From NCBI RefSeq assembly GCF_030546805.1, contig NZ_JAUOPC010000004.1:434001-498000 (forward strand): a stretch of DNA of 64,000 nucleotides. Direction: 5' to 3'. The position numbers and the translations under genes are program-made. This document shows, in pieces, positions 8,224 to 17,861 of the stretch; within the stretch, counting starts at the first letter, position 1; each line of letters begins with the position of its first letter. The stretch is from Cyclobacterium sp. 1_MG-2023 (lineage in GTDB: Bacteria > Bacteroidota > Bacteroidia > Cytophagales > Cyclobacteriaceae). The notes below the pieces were generated by a model that saw only the letters and a list, made by a program, of their open reading frames with translations, was not told the origin of the DNA and did not search any database.

Positions 8224-9741
8224 TTATTGGTGAACGTCTCTTAATAAGTCATTGATGGTTTTGACAGGGTTAAAAGTGATCAATGGTACCACAACAAATA
8301 TTGAATTCCAATTGGCCATGGAGCCGTTCCATAGGCCGGGAAGCTCTTGGGCTTTAAGATCTCTTCCACTTTTGGATTTTTGTGTGATAAATCCGGTTTT
8401 AGGATCCCTGTATTTCATCAGGTCAAAGGCTTTGCCCTGATAATCACGGATACCACAAACCAAATCGGTGGGGTTAAAATGAGTAGAAGATTTGAAGTGA
8501 GCTTCTTGTGCTTTGTCCTCCAGGTTTAACTGGGCAGTTTCTCCTATTTGAAGGGATAAACTTCCATCGGTATCTTTTACCCAAAAAGGGCCGCCTCCGG
8601 GTTCACCTGTATTCTCTACCATGCCGCAAACGCGCATTGGTCGGTTAAGCTTTACCTTCAAATAAGCCGCTTTTTCTTCCAGGATCTTTGAATCATAAGT
8701 GGGAGCTAATTTTCCTCCAATTACACTTGTAAATACCTCTTCAGCCTGAGTAACTGAGGAATCGGTGATGGCTTCATCCAGTTGATTTAAGGCTGCAAAA
8801 GTTTTGTCTTGAGCAGCTATAAGTAAACCTCCAATTGCTTGTTTGTAATCGGTTGTGGTTTCCTTTAACCTATCCGGAACAACATTGTCTATGTTTTTTA
8901 TAAACACAAGGTCGGCTTCAATTTCATTCAAGTTTTCCAACAAGGCACCATGACCTGCAGGTCTAAATAATGGCTCTCCATTGTCTTCTAGGAAGGGCTG
9001 GTTTTCAAGATCCACAGCAATGGTGTTAGTAGATTTCTTTTGTTGCGAAAAGCTTATTTCAAACTTCACTCCAAAAGTACTTTCCATTTTAGGCTGTACT
9101 TCTGCCACTTTTTCCTCAAACCTTTTTTGATGTTCAGGGGAGACTGTAAAATGAAGCCTTACCGTGTTGTTTTTTCCAACACCATATTGTGCTCCCTCTA
9201 CAAAATGTTCCTCTACAGGCGTACGGCTTTCGTTAGCATACTTATGAAACTTTAACAAGCCCTTAGGTAAACTACCGTAGGAAAGGTAGTCGTCTTCAAG
9301 TAAGTGCTTTACTATAAGGGTATATTCTTTGTCTTCGATGGCTTTAGAGATACTTGAGCCAACTTTTTTTAAGCTATTGTCAAGGTCCTCATAAAAAGCA
9401 AATGAGTTGATATTTGAAATAAAAGTTTGGGTAAAGGCATCGTTTTCTAAATCATTGTCATTTTTTTCTAAAAAACTGAAAAGGTTTTTAAACATTCTAC
9501 TTGCCGCACCACTGGCCGGTACAAACTTAACGATTGTTTTTTCTTTTGATTTGTCTGAATAATCCTTGATGGTTTTTTGAAGTTCAGCATCAGATAATTC
9601 CAAGATGCCATCGTTGATCTTGGCAGCATGATCGATGTCTAGAAAAGGAAATCCTTCCCTAAAGTTTTTAATTTGTTCTTCAACTATTCCCAAGGACATG
9701 CCTTGGCCTTCTATTTTTTTCTTGAGTTCGTTAGATAACAT
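8224..9741 (-). CDS. DUF4301 family protein
   Basis: Cytoplasmic protein of the DUF4301 family, which is nearly confined to Bacteroidota and has no established reaction. The hallmark block F-V-P-A-S-G-A-A-S-R-M lies at about 73-83; its phosphate-loop-like look resembles sugar nucleotidyltransferases, so a nucleotidyltransferase-like fold is a reasonable guess. Further conserved-looking blocks are R-P-A-G-H-G-A-L-L-E-N-L-N and M-R-V-C-G-M-V-x-N-x-G-E-P-G-G-G-P-F-W. There is no signal peptide or membrane helix. Length of 505 residues is normal for the family. It reads in the same direction as the downstream DUF1080 gene. Confidence 0.9.
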   Translation of the reverse strand: MLSNELKKKIEGQGMSLGIVEEQIKNFREGFPFLDIDHAAKINDGILELSDAELQKTIKDYSDKSKEKTIVKFVPASGAASRMFKNLFSFLEKNDNDLENDAFTQTFISNINSFAFYEDLDNSLKKVGSSISKAIEDKEYTLIVKHLLEDDYLSYGSLPKGLLKFHKYANESRTPVEEHFVEGAQYGVGKNNTVRLHFTVSPEHQKRFEEKVAEVQPKMESTFGVKFEISFSQQKKSTNTIAVDLENQPFLEDNGEPLFRPAGHGALLENLNEIEADLVFIKNIDNVVPDRLKETTTDYKQAIGGLLIAAQDKTFAALNQLDEAITDSSVTQAEEVFTSVIGGKLAPTYDSKILEEKAAYLKVKLNRPMRVCGMVENTGEPGGGPFWVKDTDGSLSLQIGETAQLNLEDKAQEAHFKSSTHFNPTDLVCGIRDYQGKAFDLMKYRDPKTGFITQKSKSGRDLKAQELPGLWNGSMANWNSIFVVVPLITFNPVKTINDLLRDVHQ

Positions 9742-9932
9742 GATTTGAAAATGTGGTTATGGATTTTTTTTAGACAGTCCAATATAATAATTCATTTTAT
9801 GAAAGTACCAATTATGTAGGGGAATATAAAAGGAGGTCTTGCCTCCAAGCCGTTTGCCATAATGCCATTCACAAAATTATTAGTCCTTTCAAAAGGTATG
9901 ACTGGATTTTGGTTTAATTTTAAGGAAATAGC

Positions 9933-11270
9933 TTAAGAGCCAAAGCCTAAAGATAAGCCCATATGAACATCGGCCCTATTGATTCCATTCATAACGTTGG
10001 TAATTATAGATTGACTACCCACAAAAAATCCGCCAATTTGAAAACCTAAGCCTCCGGTAAGGCCTGAAATTTGGTGTTGCATCCAAGGTGAGTACAGTTC
10101 AAATTTACCCAAAACCAGACGGGGAGTAAGCACTAGCAGGTCTGCGGAACTCAGGTTGAAATTGCCATTTTCATTGCTCACTCTTTTTTGTCCATATAAC
10201 GAAACTTGAAAGATTTTAGCAGGGCTAAATTCCGCATAGGCTGACAAAGTTCTTGGCATATTAATTCGGGCATCAGTATCATTATTGGTAATATTGAAAT
10301 AGCCTGAATCTACAAGCTGCTGTTCTATTTCTTCTATACTTCCTTCCAAATTATCTGTTCTAAAGTATTCGTTTTGAGGGATGTTCATGCTGTAGTACTT
10401 GTTTCTCTGGTTGTTGCCCATGCCCATGCTTCCCAAGTTTTTTAAGGACAAGCCAAGATTTAAAAAAGCTTTATTGTCTCTTTTTAGCATATAATTAACA
10501 CCTAAGTCAATGCCCAAACCTGAAGGGCTTAAGCCTCTCCATAAATCATCTTCAACGTTGAAGTCATCGTCGTTTTCTAGCCTTTCATCGTAAGAAAGAT
10601 TCAGGCTTCCTTGCGCATCTGTTAATAAAACTTCATCTTCAGAATAAATAATAGTGGCATTTATATTGTCCATCCCAAGGTTGGTGTAACTTCCCGGTAG
10701 TAGTAATTTGAAATTAGCTCCAACCGAAAGGGTATGAAAATCAGTATCTAAAATTTTTCTACCCGCCAATATTCCTATTTCCATCCATCCAGTGGCATTT
10801 ACTCTTTGGTTCTCAGGGATGTTTACAATGGTTTGATAGTTGTCGTTATTTGCCGATTCAATAATTGAACTACCTATTTCAGGATTGAAATCTATAATAT
10901 CTGCCTTTGCTTTGATTTCTGTAGTAAGACCAAAAGACCATTTCTTAAACCTTAAGCCTACAGCAGGGCCCAATACAGAAACATCGGTTCTAAGGTTGAC
11001 CGGGCCTTCAACGTCCTCAAAAATATTTTCCACAACATCAGGATTATCAATTATATCTTGGACGGATAAAACATTATTGTCAATTCCGAGGTTAAATGAA
11101 AAAAGAGAAACTTCAACCTTTTTGCTCAGATTGTTAATTTCTGCGGGATTCATCATGGCATTAATCATTCCCTTTCGCTTGCTATTTTGGACCCCATAGT
11201 AGTTCTGCTGAGCTATGGAATAATTACAGGTGACTATTAATAAAACAGTTAATAAAATTAAATTTTTCAT
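9933..11270 (-). CDS. DUF5723 family secreted protein, probable outer-membrane barrel
   Basis: A signal peptide (1-20, ending S-I-A-Q) is followed by the early block N-A-M-M-N-P-A-E-I that marks DUF5723 and related PorV-like barrel proteins. The rest is rich in alternating strands (for example G-L-R-F-K-K-W-S-F-G-L, G-L-S-L-K-N-L-G) and ends in L-G-F-G-S. Length of 445 residues is usual. No catalytic signature is visible. It is divergent from the barrel gene at 11414, with 143 bases between the two starts. A TAnnTTTG element (TATTTTTG, minus strand, 11310-11317) sits upstream, but no -33 TTG is found at the right distance, so this promoter is tentative. Confidence 0.82.
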   Translation of the reverse strand: MKNLILLTVLLIVTCNYSIAQQNYYGVQNSKRKGMINAMMNPAEINNLSKKVEVSLFSFNLGIDNNVLSVQDIIDNPDVVENIFEDVEGPVNLRTDVSVLGPAVGLRFKKWSFGLTTEIKAKADIIDFNPEIGSSIIESANNDNYQTIVNIPENQRVNATGWMEIGILAGRKILDTDFHTLSVGANFKLLLPGSYTNLGMDNINATIIYSEDEVLLTDAQGSLNLSYDERLENDDDFNVEDDLWRGLSPSGLGIDLGVNYMLKRDNKAFLNLGLSLKNLGSMGMGNNQRNKYYSMNIPQNEYFRTDNLEGSIEEIEQQLVDSGYFNITNNDTDARINMPRTLSAYAEFSPAKIFQVSLYGQKRVSNENGNFNLSSADLLVLTPRLVLGKFELYSPWMQHQISGLTGGLGFQIGGFFVGSQSIITNVMNGINRADVHMGLSLGFGS

Positions 11271-11413
11271 TCTTTAAGTTTTAAAAGATTTAGCAAAAAG
11301 TTATGTCCAAAAATAAAACTTTTCTAAATATTAACCTCTTTTAAGATTAATTAGATGAGCGAAATTGAAATTAAATGCTAATTTGGATGATTATTAGTAC
11401 AAATTTACCCTGA

Positions 11414-12202
11414 ATGCGAAATATATTTTGTAGCCTTTTTATCTTTTCTTTATGCAGCTTATTATTAGTTAATAAAAGTTCAGCACAAAGTAACGGAGAC
11501 ATTTTGCTGTCTACCGGCATTCAGTTTTTTGCTGGGAACGATGAAGGTTTTTCATCAATGAATTACAGGGGTAATAAATCTACGAGTACCTTGGGCTTTG
11601 TTTTGACAAGAGAAAATAAAACCCTTTACTTTCTTGGTGATTTCTCGTATGGTGTACTTGCAAATACAGCCGGGGCAACCATTAATGAACTGGGGGTGAA
11701 TTATAGCCACTTTACTTTTTACCACCGAAAGAAAGCGAATGACCAAGGCCTTTTTTGGGGATGGTCCAATAAAAATTCTTTCCATATTAGAAGGCATAAT
11801 AATTTCAGTAATTATAACTTCCGTTATGATTATTTTAGCGCATTAGGACCTGCCGCTCGCTATGTTTTACCTTTTCAATGGAAGAATAAAACGTTCACCT
11901 GGCGAAGCATGGCTAGTTGGCAATTGATTGGCTTCCAAATAAAATCCGGCTATACTGGTGCTGAACCGGAAAATTACCAAACAGGTAACACTCTTCTCAA
12001 CAATTTTTTTAACACAGTCAAACCATTTACCCCGCTTAAGGATTTGGACCTTGGCTTGTCCTCGGCACTTTATTGGAAATTGCCTACCAACAATGAGTTG
12101 GGCTTGAGGTATCAATTCAATTATGGCAAGCTTTCAGGAATAAAGAATGTTTATAGGATGGATCATTCTATTGATCTGTCACTAAAAGTCAGGCTATGGT
12201 AA
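11414..12202 (+). CDS. Secreted beta-barrel protein of unknown family
   Basis: I do not recognise a named family. A signal peptide (about 1-24, ending S-S-A-Q) precedes about 238 residues of short amphipathic strands with many Tyr, Phe and Trp, ending in K-V-R-L-W; an aromatic C-terminal residue is typical of outer-membrane barrels. Its last seven bases (ATGGTAA) overlap the start of the S41 peptidase-like gene, so translation of the two is probably coupled and the proteins likely act together at the outer membrane. Its start is 143 bases from that of the divergent DUF5723 gene. Confidence 0.7.
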   Translation: MRNIFCSLFIFSLCSLLLVNKSSAQSNGDILLSTGIQFFAGNDEGFSSMNYRGNKSTSTLGFVLTRENKTLYFLGDFSYGVLANTAGATINELGVNYSHFTFYHRKKANDQGLFWGWSNKNSFHIRRHNNFSNYNFRYDYFSALGPAARYVLPFQWKNKTFTWRSMASWQLIGFQIKSGYTGAEPENYQTGNTLLNNFFNTVKPFTPLKDLDLGLSSALYWKLPTNNELGLRYQFNYGKLSGIKNVYRMDHSIDLSLKVRLW

Positions 12203-13209
12203 GAAAAATATTTCCCTATGTAATATTTATGTTTGTAATATCCTCTTGTGACAATTGGATTTTACCGGAGGAGCCTACTACAGAACCCCTTGAGGTATTT
12301 GATAGTCTATGGGAGGACGTTAATGAACGGTATTCTTTTTTCGAACACAAAGACATAGATTGGCAGGAAATTAGAACTGAATATAGAGCAAAGGTATCCA
12401 ACAATATAAGCACCATAGGCTTATTTGATGTTTTGGCGGATATGCTGTTTGAACTACGAGATGGGCATGTCAACCTGAATGCGGGCTTTGACAACAGCCG
12501 AAACTGGGAGTGGTATCAGGATTTCCCTGACAATTATGACCAAAATTTAATAGATAAAAGGTACTTAGGACGGGATTTTTGGATTAGTGGTCCTTTGAAG
12601 CATCAGTTTATAAATAATGTGCTTTACGTTAATTACAGGTCCTTTTCTCAGGATATTTCAGAAGGAAATCTTCAGATAATATTGGAAAGGGCCAGGCAGG
12701 GCAGAGGGATGATAATTGACGTAAGAAGCAATGGAGGGGGGAGTCTTGGCAATGCCTATACCCTTGCTTCAGGTTTTACTGATACTGAGGTTGTGGTGGC
12801 CAAGAAACGCGTAAAAAACGGCCCTGATTTGGACGACTTTTCTTCTTGGGAAAATATAAGCATTCCTGCCGGAGAAAATATTTACGAAGGACCTGTAGTT
12901 GTGCTGACAAACCGTAGGGCTTACAGTGCAACCACTTTTTTTGCTCAAATGATGAAGGAATTACCTCAAGTGATCCTTATTGGTGACCAAACCGGAGGAG
13001 GAGGTGGTATCCCCGTGTATGGTGAATTGCCCAATGGGTGGACTTATAGATTTTCAACCACTCAGACCGTAGACCTGGAAGGTAGACAATTGGAGGACGG
13101 GGTGTTGGTTGATATAAGCATAGACCAAAGTCCCATAAGTACATTGAGAGGAGAGGATAATATTATCACCACTGCCTTGCAAGTACTTATGGGTACCTAT
13201 GATGGATAG
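12196..13209 (+). CDS. S41 family (C-terminal processing-like) peptidase lipoprotein
   Basis: Probable surface or periplasmic serine peptidase. The lipobox ends at Cys18 (V-I-S-S-C). The S41 core follows: an N-terminal helical part with L-R-D-G-H-V-N-L (His91), the I-D-V-R-S-N-G-G-G block at about 174-182, and the nucleophile region N-R-R-A-Y-S-A-T-T (Ser244). The segment after it reads T-G-G-G-G-G where tail-specific proteases carry F-G-K-G with the catalytic Lys, so that Lys is missing; this is seen in tricorn-like and related S41 groups that use another base. No PDZ domain is visible. At 337 residues it is short for the family. The start overlaps the previous gene by seven bases. Confidence 0.83.
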   Translation: MVRKIFPYVIFMFVISSCDNWILPEEPTTEPLEVFDSLWEDVNERYSFFEHKDIDWQEIRTEYRAKVSNNISTIGLFDVLADMLFELRDGHVNLNAGFDNSRNWEWYQDFPDNYDQNLIDKRYLGRDFWISGPLKHQFINNVLYVNYRSFSQDISEGNLQIILERARQGRGMIIDVRSNGGGSLGNAYTLASGFTDTEVVVAKKRVKNGPDLDDFSSWENISIPAGENIYEGPVVVLTNRRAYSATTFFAQMMKELPQVILIGDQTGGGGGIPVYGELPNGWTYRFSTTQTVDLEGRQLEDGVLVDISIDQSPISTLRGEDNIITTALQVLMGTYDG

Positions 13210-13219
13210 AAGGATGCTT

Positions 13220-16200
13220 TTAATTCCCTTTTAAATAGGCCAATAAATCTGCCAATTCCTGCTCGCTCATGTTTTGCTCCAGGCCATTTGGCATTAGAGA
13301 CAAACCGGGATTTTCTATGTTTTTGATCTGGGTTCTCAGGATGTTTTCCTCCGTACCATAGGCTGTTTTTAAGCTCAAAGAGTTTGAAGACTCTGCAGCA
13401 ATTCTACCTGTGATTTGCTTGCCCTCATTTGTGGTCACGGTGATTGCCTGAAAACCGGGGTAAACTTCATAATTGGGCACAATGGTATGTAGCAGCACCG
13501 CCAATGAGGGTTGATTGCTTATACCTGATAAATCCGGTCCAACATTTCCACCTTCACCGGCAAAGGTATGGCAGGTAGCACAATTCGTCTTAAAGATTCC
13601 TTGCCCATTATCCGCTATTCCTTTTAAGTCCAGTACGGGTTTAAGATTTTCATAAACTTTCATTCTTCCACCGGATTCCAATTCTTTGAACAGGTTTTCA
13701 GCTCGCATTTTCACCTTTTCGTCTCTTGCTTTCATTAAAGATTGTCTTGTTGAAGAAGGAATTTCAGCAGGTTTGATCTTTTCATCCTCGATGGATTTTA
13801 ATAATTGATCCCGCAAAATTGGCCTGGATACCAAGGTGGCAATCACTGCCCCTTTGGTTTTGGGAGTATAGGCTTTCCAGGCAGCAGGTTCCGTGAGTAT
13901 TTCACCTGCCTCAGCACTATTTAGATTCCCCAAGGACTGGATGGCTGCCAGTTGAATTTCAGGAGGATTGTTTGGAGAAATCAGACTTTTCAAGGTAGCT
14001 TCAGTGTTTCCAGGAGAAAAATAACTGAGTAAGGCTGTTGCCTGAATTCGAGAGGTAAGGCTGTCTTCAGAAGATGATGCTCGATCAGCTGTTTCTTGAA
14101 TAAGGGCCTGCAATTGGTCTTTGGATCTTGTATAGGAGTCCAAATAGTTTTTTTCTTTTCCTTTAAACTGCCCTCTTTCGCTTCCTTTTAATAAGCCGAG
14201 CAAAAGGGAAAAAGTTGGATTGTCCCATTCGCTATTGATTCCGGCATCTATCAAAGCTTTTAATTCTTGCGAGGGAACTGAACTGCCTATAAGTTCTCCT
14301 AATTCTGACCACATTGGCAATTGATGGTAGTTGACATCTGTTTTTTCTGCTTCTAAAATTTTTAGGAATTTGCTCTCTTGTCCATTTAAAGCAGTCATTA
14401 CAGCGGCTCTTACCCAGGGGTCTGCCGCATCTTGTTGGGCGATCTTTGCTAGGTATGGTAGCCATTGCGATTTGGTGTCTGTACCAAATGCAGCAGCAGT
14501 TAGGAACCTGACCCTAGGATTGGTGTCTGTTGCCCCTTTTATTAAGCTTTCGGCCAATTGGCTTGAAATATTTTCTTTCAACCCGATGATGGCAATGACT
14601 TGTTCTTTAATTTCCGGTCCATTTTCATTATATAGGGTGGTCAATAATTTCTCATCCAAGGCATCAAAATGATGCAACAGCCAAATGGCCTTTGCTTTTC
14701 CTTCATCGATAGTGTTGGATAAAACCAATTTTGTAAGGCTATTGACTATATCTAGAGGCATCTTTTCTAAAATCAACCTAAAAGCGGTGCTTCTTTCCCA
14801 TTCATCTGTAGAGGATAGGGCAGCAATCAGGATTTCATTTTCTGCCATGGAACTTATTGGAAATAAGCTCTCCACCTCAGTATATTGTACATTCTCACTG
14901 CTGATTCTATAAATCTTTCCTTTTCCCTTACCACTTACAAAGTCTAAGGCCCCTCTGGTTTCTTCAGGGACATAAGAAGGGTGATCGATTACTTTTCTGT
15001 ACATATCTGCCAAATACATGGCACCTTTAGGGCCGTGAGCTAGAAATACAGGGTTAAACCAAGAGTCTGAGGAAGCAAGGAACTCCCAATCTTCATGAAC
15101 CCTTTCGGAAATGAAAGTAGCCCCATTGTTTGTGATCGATTGCCTCTGAACTAGGTTTTGGGCGGGTTCACAGATAAATGCATCACCTTTGTGACTTAAG
15201 TCCAGACCGTCACTTTCAAAGATTAAAGTGCCGCAAGCAGAGGTGAAAGTACCTTGATGGGATTTGCCCATTAATTTAGGAATGTACTCAGCAGTGGTAA
15301 CGCTTTTACTAATGGGATATACAAAACCTTCAGCCTCAGCTGGGGATACGTTCTCTATAGTTTTGTTAAAGAGTAAGTTCGGATTATTGTTTAATTGATC
15401 AGGCTCCATCACTATATGCTGCAAAGGGTGCCGATTGCTTGAACCGAACCTTCTACCAAAAGCATCAAAGGCCAATCCAAATTGGCTTTTCCCTCCTCGG
15501 GTCTGGAATTCCAAAGTTTCAGGGTGAAACCTTCCATCGGCACCATTAAAAGAAACTGGTTTTCTTTCCGGGTGAGAAGGAGAGTATACTTCTCCTCCAT
15601 TGAGCCCGCTGGTAACATATATCCATCCGTCCAGTGCCAGGGTAGGGTGGCTGGTTCGGATTTGAGCGGTCCTATTGGCATTGAATCCGGTTAGGACAAT
15701 TTCTTTAATGTCTGCCAAACCATCACCATCAGTATCTTTGAAATAATAAATATGTGGAGCGCAAGTCACAAATACCCCACCTTTCCAGGCCATGATCCCA
15801 TTGGGGTAGGTCAGACCTTCTGCAAAGACAGTTCTTTGATCGTATTTCCCATCACCATCACTGTCTACTAACCTCGAAATCTTTCCAAGGGTATCTGGTT
15901 TTTTCCCATCCATTGGATCAGGATATCCTGTATTTTCCGCTACATAGAGTACTCCTTTTTCATCAAAAGTGAAGGCAGAAGGATCTGCCACCAAAGGGTC
16001 TGCCGCTATCAGGTCAATCTGTAAACCGGGTTCAAGTTGGAATGCAGCCATTGAGGCCTTTAGCTCTGCTGAGTCTTTATAGGTGTAGGCAGGAGAGTTT
16101 ACGAAATTGGTTTGGGTTTTAAATTCCGGAGAGGTATCTGTTGCTACCGGTACTTTCTCTTGATTACAAGCTACAAATAATAGAAGGCATAACAAGAATG

Positions 16201-16264
16201 ACCAATTTTTTGGAAATAAAATAGTGCTTAGCAATTTGTGGTTTTTTTTAAATTTGCGATACAT
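13220..16264 (-). CDS. PVC-type heme-binding lipoprotein (second copy): propeller, HEAT repeats, cytochrome c
   Basis: Paralogue in architecture of the protein at 3636-6722, and likely an electron-transferring dehydrogenase at the cell envelope. The ATG at 16264 is chosen: it gives a lipoprotein signal with Cys33 (F-V-A-C) and starts ten bases after the stop codon of the ceramidase-like gene, whereas the longest frame would overlap that gene by 47 bases. A propeller covers about 50-460 (with D-S-D-G-D-G-K and D-T-D-G-D-G-L loops), HEAT-like helices about 490-870, and a cytochrome c domain with C-A-T-C-H at 895-899 and a probable Met ligand in L-M-P-N-G. Its place in one operon with the ceramidase-like enzyme suggests that it oxidises something released or exposed by that enzyme; this is inference. 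Confidence 0.9.
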   Translation of the reverse strand: MYRKFKKNHKLLSTILFPKNWSFLLCLLLFVACNQEKVPVATDTSPEFKTQTNFVNSPAYTYKDSAELKASMAAFQLEPGLQIDLIAADPLVADPSAFTFDEKGVLYVAENTGYPDPMDGKKPDTLGKISRLVDSDGDGKYDQRTVFAEGLTYPNGIMAWKGGVFVTCAPHIYYFKDTDGDGLADIKEIVLTGFNANRTAQIRTSHPTLALDGWIYVTSGLNGGEVYSPSHPERKPVSFNGADGRFHPETLEFQTRGGKSQFGLAFDAFGRRFGSSNRHPLQHIVMEPDQLNNNPNLLFNKTIENVSPAEAEGFVYPISKSVTTAEYIPKLMGKSHQGTFTSACGTLIFESDGLDLSHKGDAFICEPAQNLVQRQSITNNGATFISERVHEDWEFLASSDSWFNPVFLAHGPKGAMYLADMYRKVIDHPSYVPEETRGALDFVSGKGKGKIYRISSENVQYTEVESLFPISSMAENEILIAALSSTDEWERSTAFRLILEKMPLDIVNSLTKLVLSNTIDEGKAKAIWLLHHFDALDEKLLTTLYNENGPEIKEQVIAIIGLKENISSQLAESLIKGATDTNPRVRFLTAAAFGTDTKSQWLPYLAKIAQQDAADPWVRAAVMTALNGQESKFLKILEAEKTDVNYHQLPMWSELGELIGSSVPSQELKALIDAGINSEWDNPTFSLLLGLLKGSERGQFKGKEKNYLDSYTRSKDQLQALIQETADRASSSEDSLTSRIQATALLSYFSPGNTEATLKSLISPNNPPEIQLAAIQSLGNLNSAEAGEILTEPAAWKAYTPKTKGAVIATLVSRPILRDQLLKSIEDEKIKPAEIPSSTRQSLMKARDEKVKMRAENLFKELESGGRMKVYENLKPVLDLKGIADNGQGIFKTNCATCHTFAGEGGNVGPDLSGISNQPSLAVLLHTIVPNYEVYPGFQAITVTTNEGKQITGRIAAESSNSLSLKTAYGTEENILRTQIKNIENPGLSLMPNGLEQNMSEQELADLLAYLKGN

Positions 16265-16274
16265 GAGTGGGAGT

Positions 16275-17861
16275 TTATCGTATTTCTGGTGGTACGTTTC
16301 CATAAGTCCAAGGGGCACCATTAAAAGTCGGTGCTTTTTGGAAGGTTGGCATAGGTCCGGGGCTTAGGGTGGCAATAATTTTTAAACTTTTGTCAACAAT
16401 TTGGTTGCCTGCAGTGATGTCTAAATTGCTATAACTAGTTAGCCTGGTTTCGTAACCTCCTCCGGTATTTTCAGAGAAAGCCTCCAGGGTAGGTACATAA
16501 CCTACACAATCATTGGCCATACTTACAGGGAAGGTAAGCGGGAACTGACTTTCTTTTTTTATGCTTAGTCCTAGTTCACAGAAAAATTCTGCAGGATTAC
16601 TTATAAGTACTACAGGCCCCAATTGGATGGCTTGAATTTCAACCTTATGGGTTGGCTTTTGCTTACCATAACTATCAAGCATAACCGTTTCCTTGGCAAA
16701 CACCCATGCTGTCTTACCTACTTTTTCCGGACTTTGTTTGACCAATTTTAGACTTTTCTTTACCTTTTCCGGTGAGGGCATCCTTCTTTTAATTTCTATA
16801 AAATCTCTGGAGGTTGCAATAGAGAAAGTGCTACCTCTTGGGATAGACAATAGAGTTTTGACTGCTTCGGCGCCTACATTGGCGCCAACAAATCTAGCCC
16901 AATCCTCACCTGAGCGGTGTTTGTAGGGGTTGCGATTATCGACCTGGGTCACATCTCCACTAGCCCCTTGAAGAAATACCACCACGCAATCTTGGCCCAT
17001 AGCCCCTTTTATGGTTTGTTCCATATAATATACCCAGTTGGCGGAAATTCCATTGGGATTGGTAGTAGAATGACAGGCAAAATTCACTATGCAACCGGTA
17101 CATTTGCCATCTTCATTCCAAGCACCTATGACCCCAACCTCGGGGTCTATTGGACCGGCAACCTTTGAGATTTCCGGGTTTTGTTGCCCGGGGTGAGTGT
17201 AGGTCATTCCATTTTTCATAAAAAATCGACGATTAAACGCCACTTTTTCTTCTTTGCCACTTCCTGCTCCAACTTGTACCTCTTCAAGGTTTTCCAAAGC
17301 TTTGAGAGCAGTTTTGATAGTGATTCTTTTGGTGCTTTCCAAGTACTTAGGATCAGCACAAGAAGACTTATGATAAGCCAGCTCCTGAATAAAATCCGGT
17401 GCATGGTCATATTGTCCGGGCATTACCATGGCGGTGGGTCCTGAAGAGTGGGAGTGAGAGGCTGAAATCATAATTTCATCCTTAGCAATGGCATGTTTTG
17501 TTGCAATGCCTTCCTTGATTTCATCTACCCAAGGTTGGTATATGGCCAATGCATCAAAACCAATGACCAAAGCCTTTTTAGTACCAGTTTGGAAAGCAGA
17601 AATCCGGACTTTGCAAGGGTCATGAAAAACCTTATGATAAGCCTTGCCATAGTTTCCGGGTTTTTCCATTCCTATTTCCGGAGAAATATCTGCATCAGCA
17701 AAGGCCGCTAAAATCGGTCCTTCAGCTGAATTATTTCTAATACTATTTTTTTCCTTGGCATGCAGGCTAGCTAAGGGAAGTCCCAAGCCTGCTGAGATAA
17801 TTGTTGATTGCTTTAAAAATTTTCTTCGTGATGATAAATCAACAAAAGTATTTTTTATCAT
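16275..17861 (-). CDS. Tat-exported neutral/alkaline ceramidase-like hydrolase
   Basis: Belongs to the neutral/alkaline non-lysosomal ceramidase N-terminal domain family, zinc amidases or related hydrolases. A Tat signal (S-S-R-R-K-F-L-K at about 10-17) is followed by A-D-A-D-I-S-P, a common start of this domain. Likely zinc ligands are H136 and H138 in S-A-S-H-S-H-S-S and H264 in F-A-C-H-S-T-T. The motif G-A-S-G-D-V-T at 299-305 lies where true ceramidases have G-D-V-S-P-N with the nucleophilic Ser, so the substrate may not be ceramide. The C-terminal immunoglobulin-like domain of classical ceramidases is missing; 528 residues matches the shorter bacterial forms. A TATATTTG element (minus strand, 17907-17914) lies 46 bases upstream without a clear -33 box. 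First gene of an operon with the PVC-type cytochrome. Confidence 0.88.
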   Translation of the reverse strand: MIKNTFVDLSSRRKFLKQSTIISAGLGLPLASLHAKEKNSIRNNSAEGPILAAFADADISPEIGMEKPGNYGKAYHKVFHDPCKVRISAFQTGTKKALVIGFDALAIYQPWVDEIKEGIATKHAIAKDEIMISASHSHSSGPTAMVMPGQYDHAPDFIQELAYHKSSCADPKYLESTKRITIKTALKALENLEEVQVGAGSGKEEKVAFNRRFFMKNGMTYTHPGQQNPEISKVAGPIDPEVGVIGAWNEDGKCTGCIVNFACHSTTNPNGISANWVYYMEQTIKGAMGQDCVVVFLQGASGDVTQVDNRNPYKHRSGEDWARFVGANVGAEAVKTLLSIPRGSTFSIATSRDFIEIKRRMPSPEKVKKSLKLVKQSPEKVGKTAWVFAKETVMLDSYGKQKPTHKVEIQAIQLGPVVLISNPAEFFCELGLSIKKESQFPLTFPVSMANDCVGYVPTLEAFSENTGGGYETRLTSYSNLDITAGNQIVDKSLKIIATLSPGPMPTFQKAPTFNGAPWTYGNVPPEIR

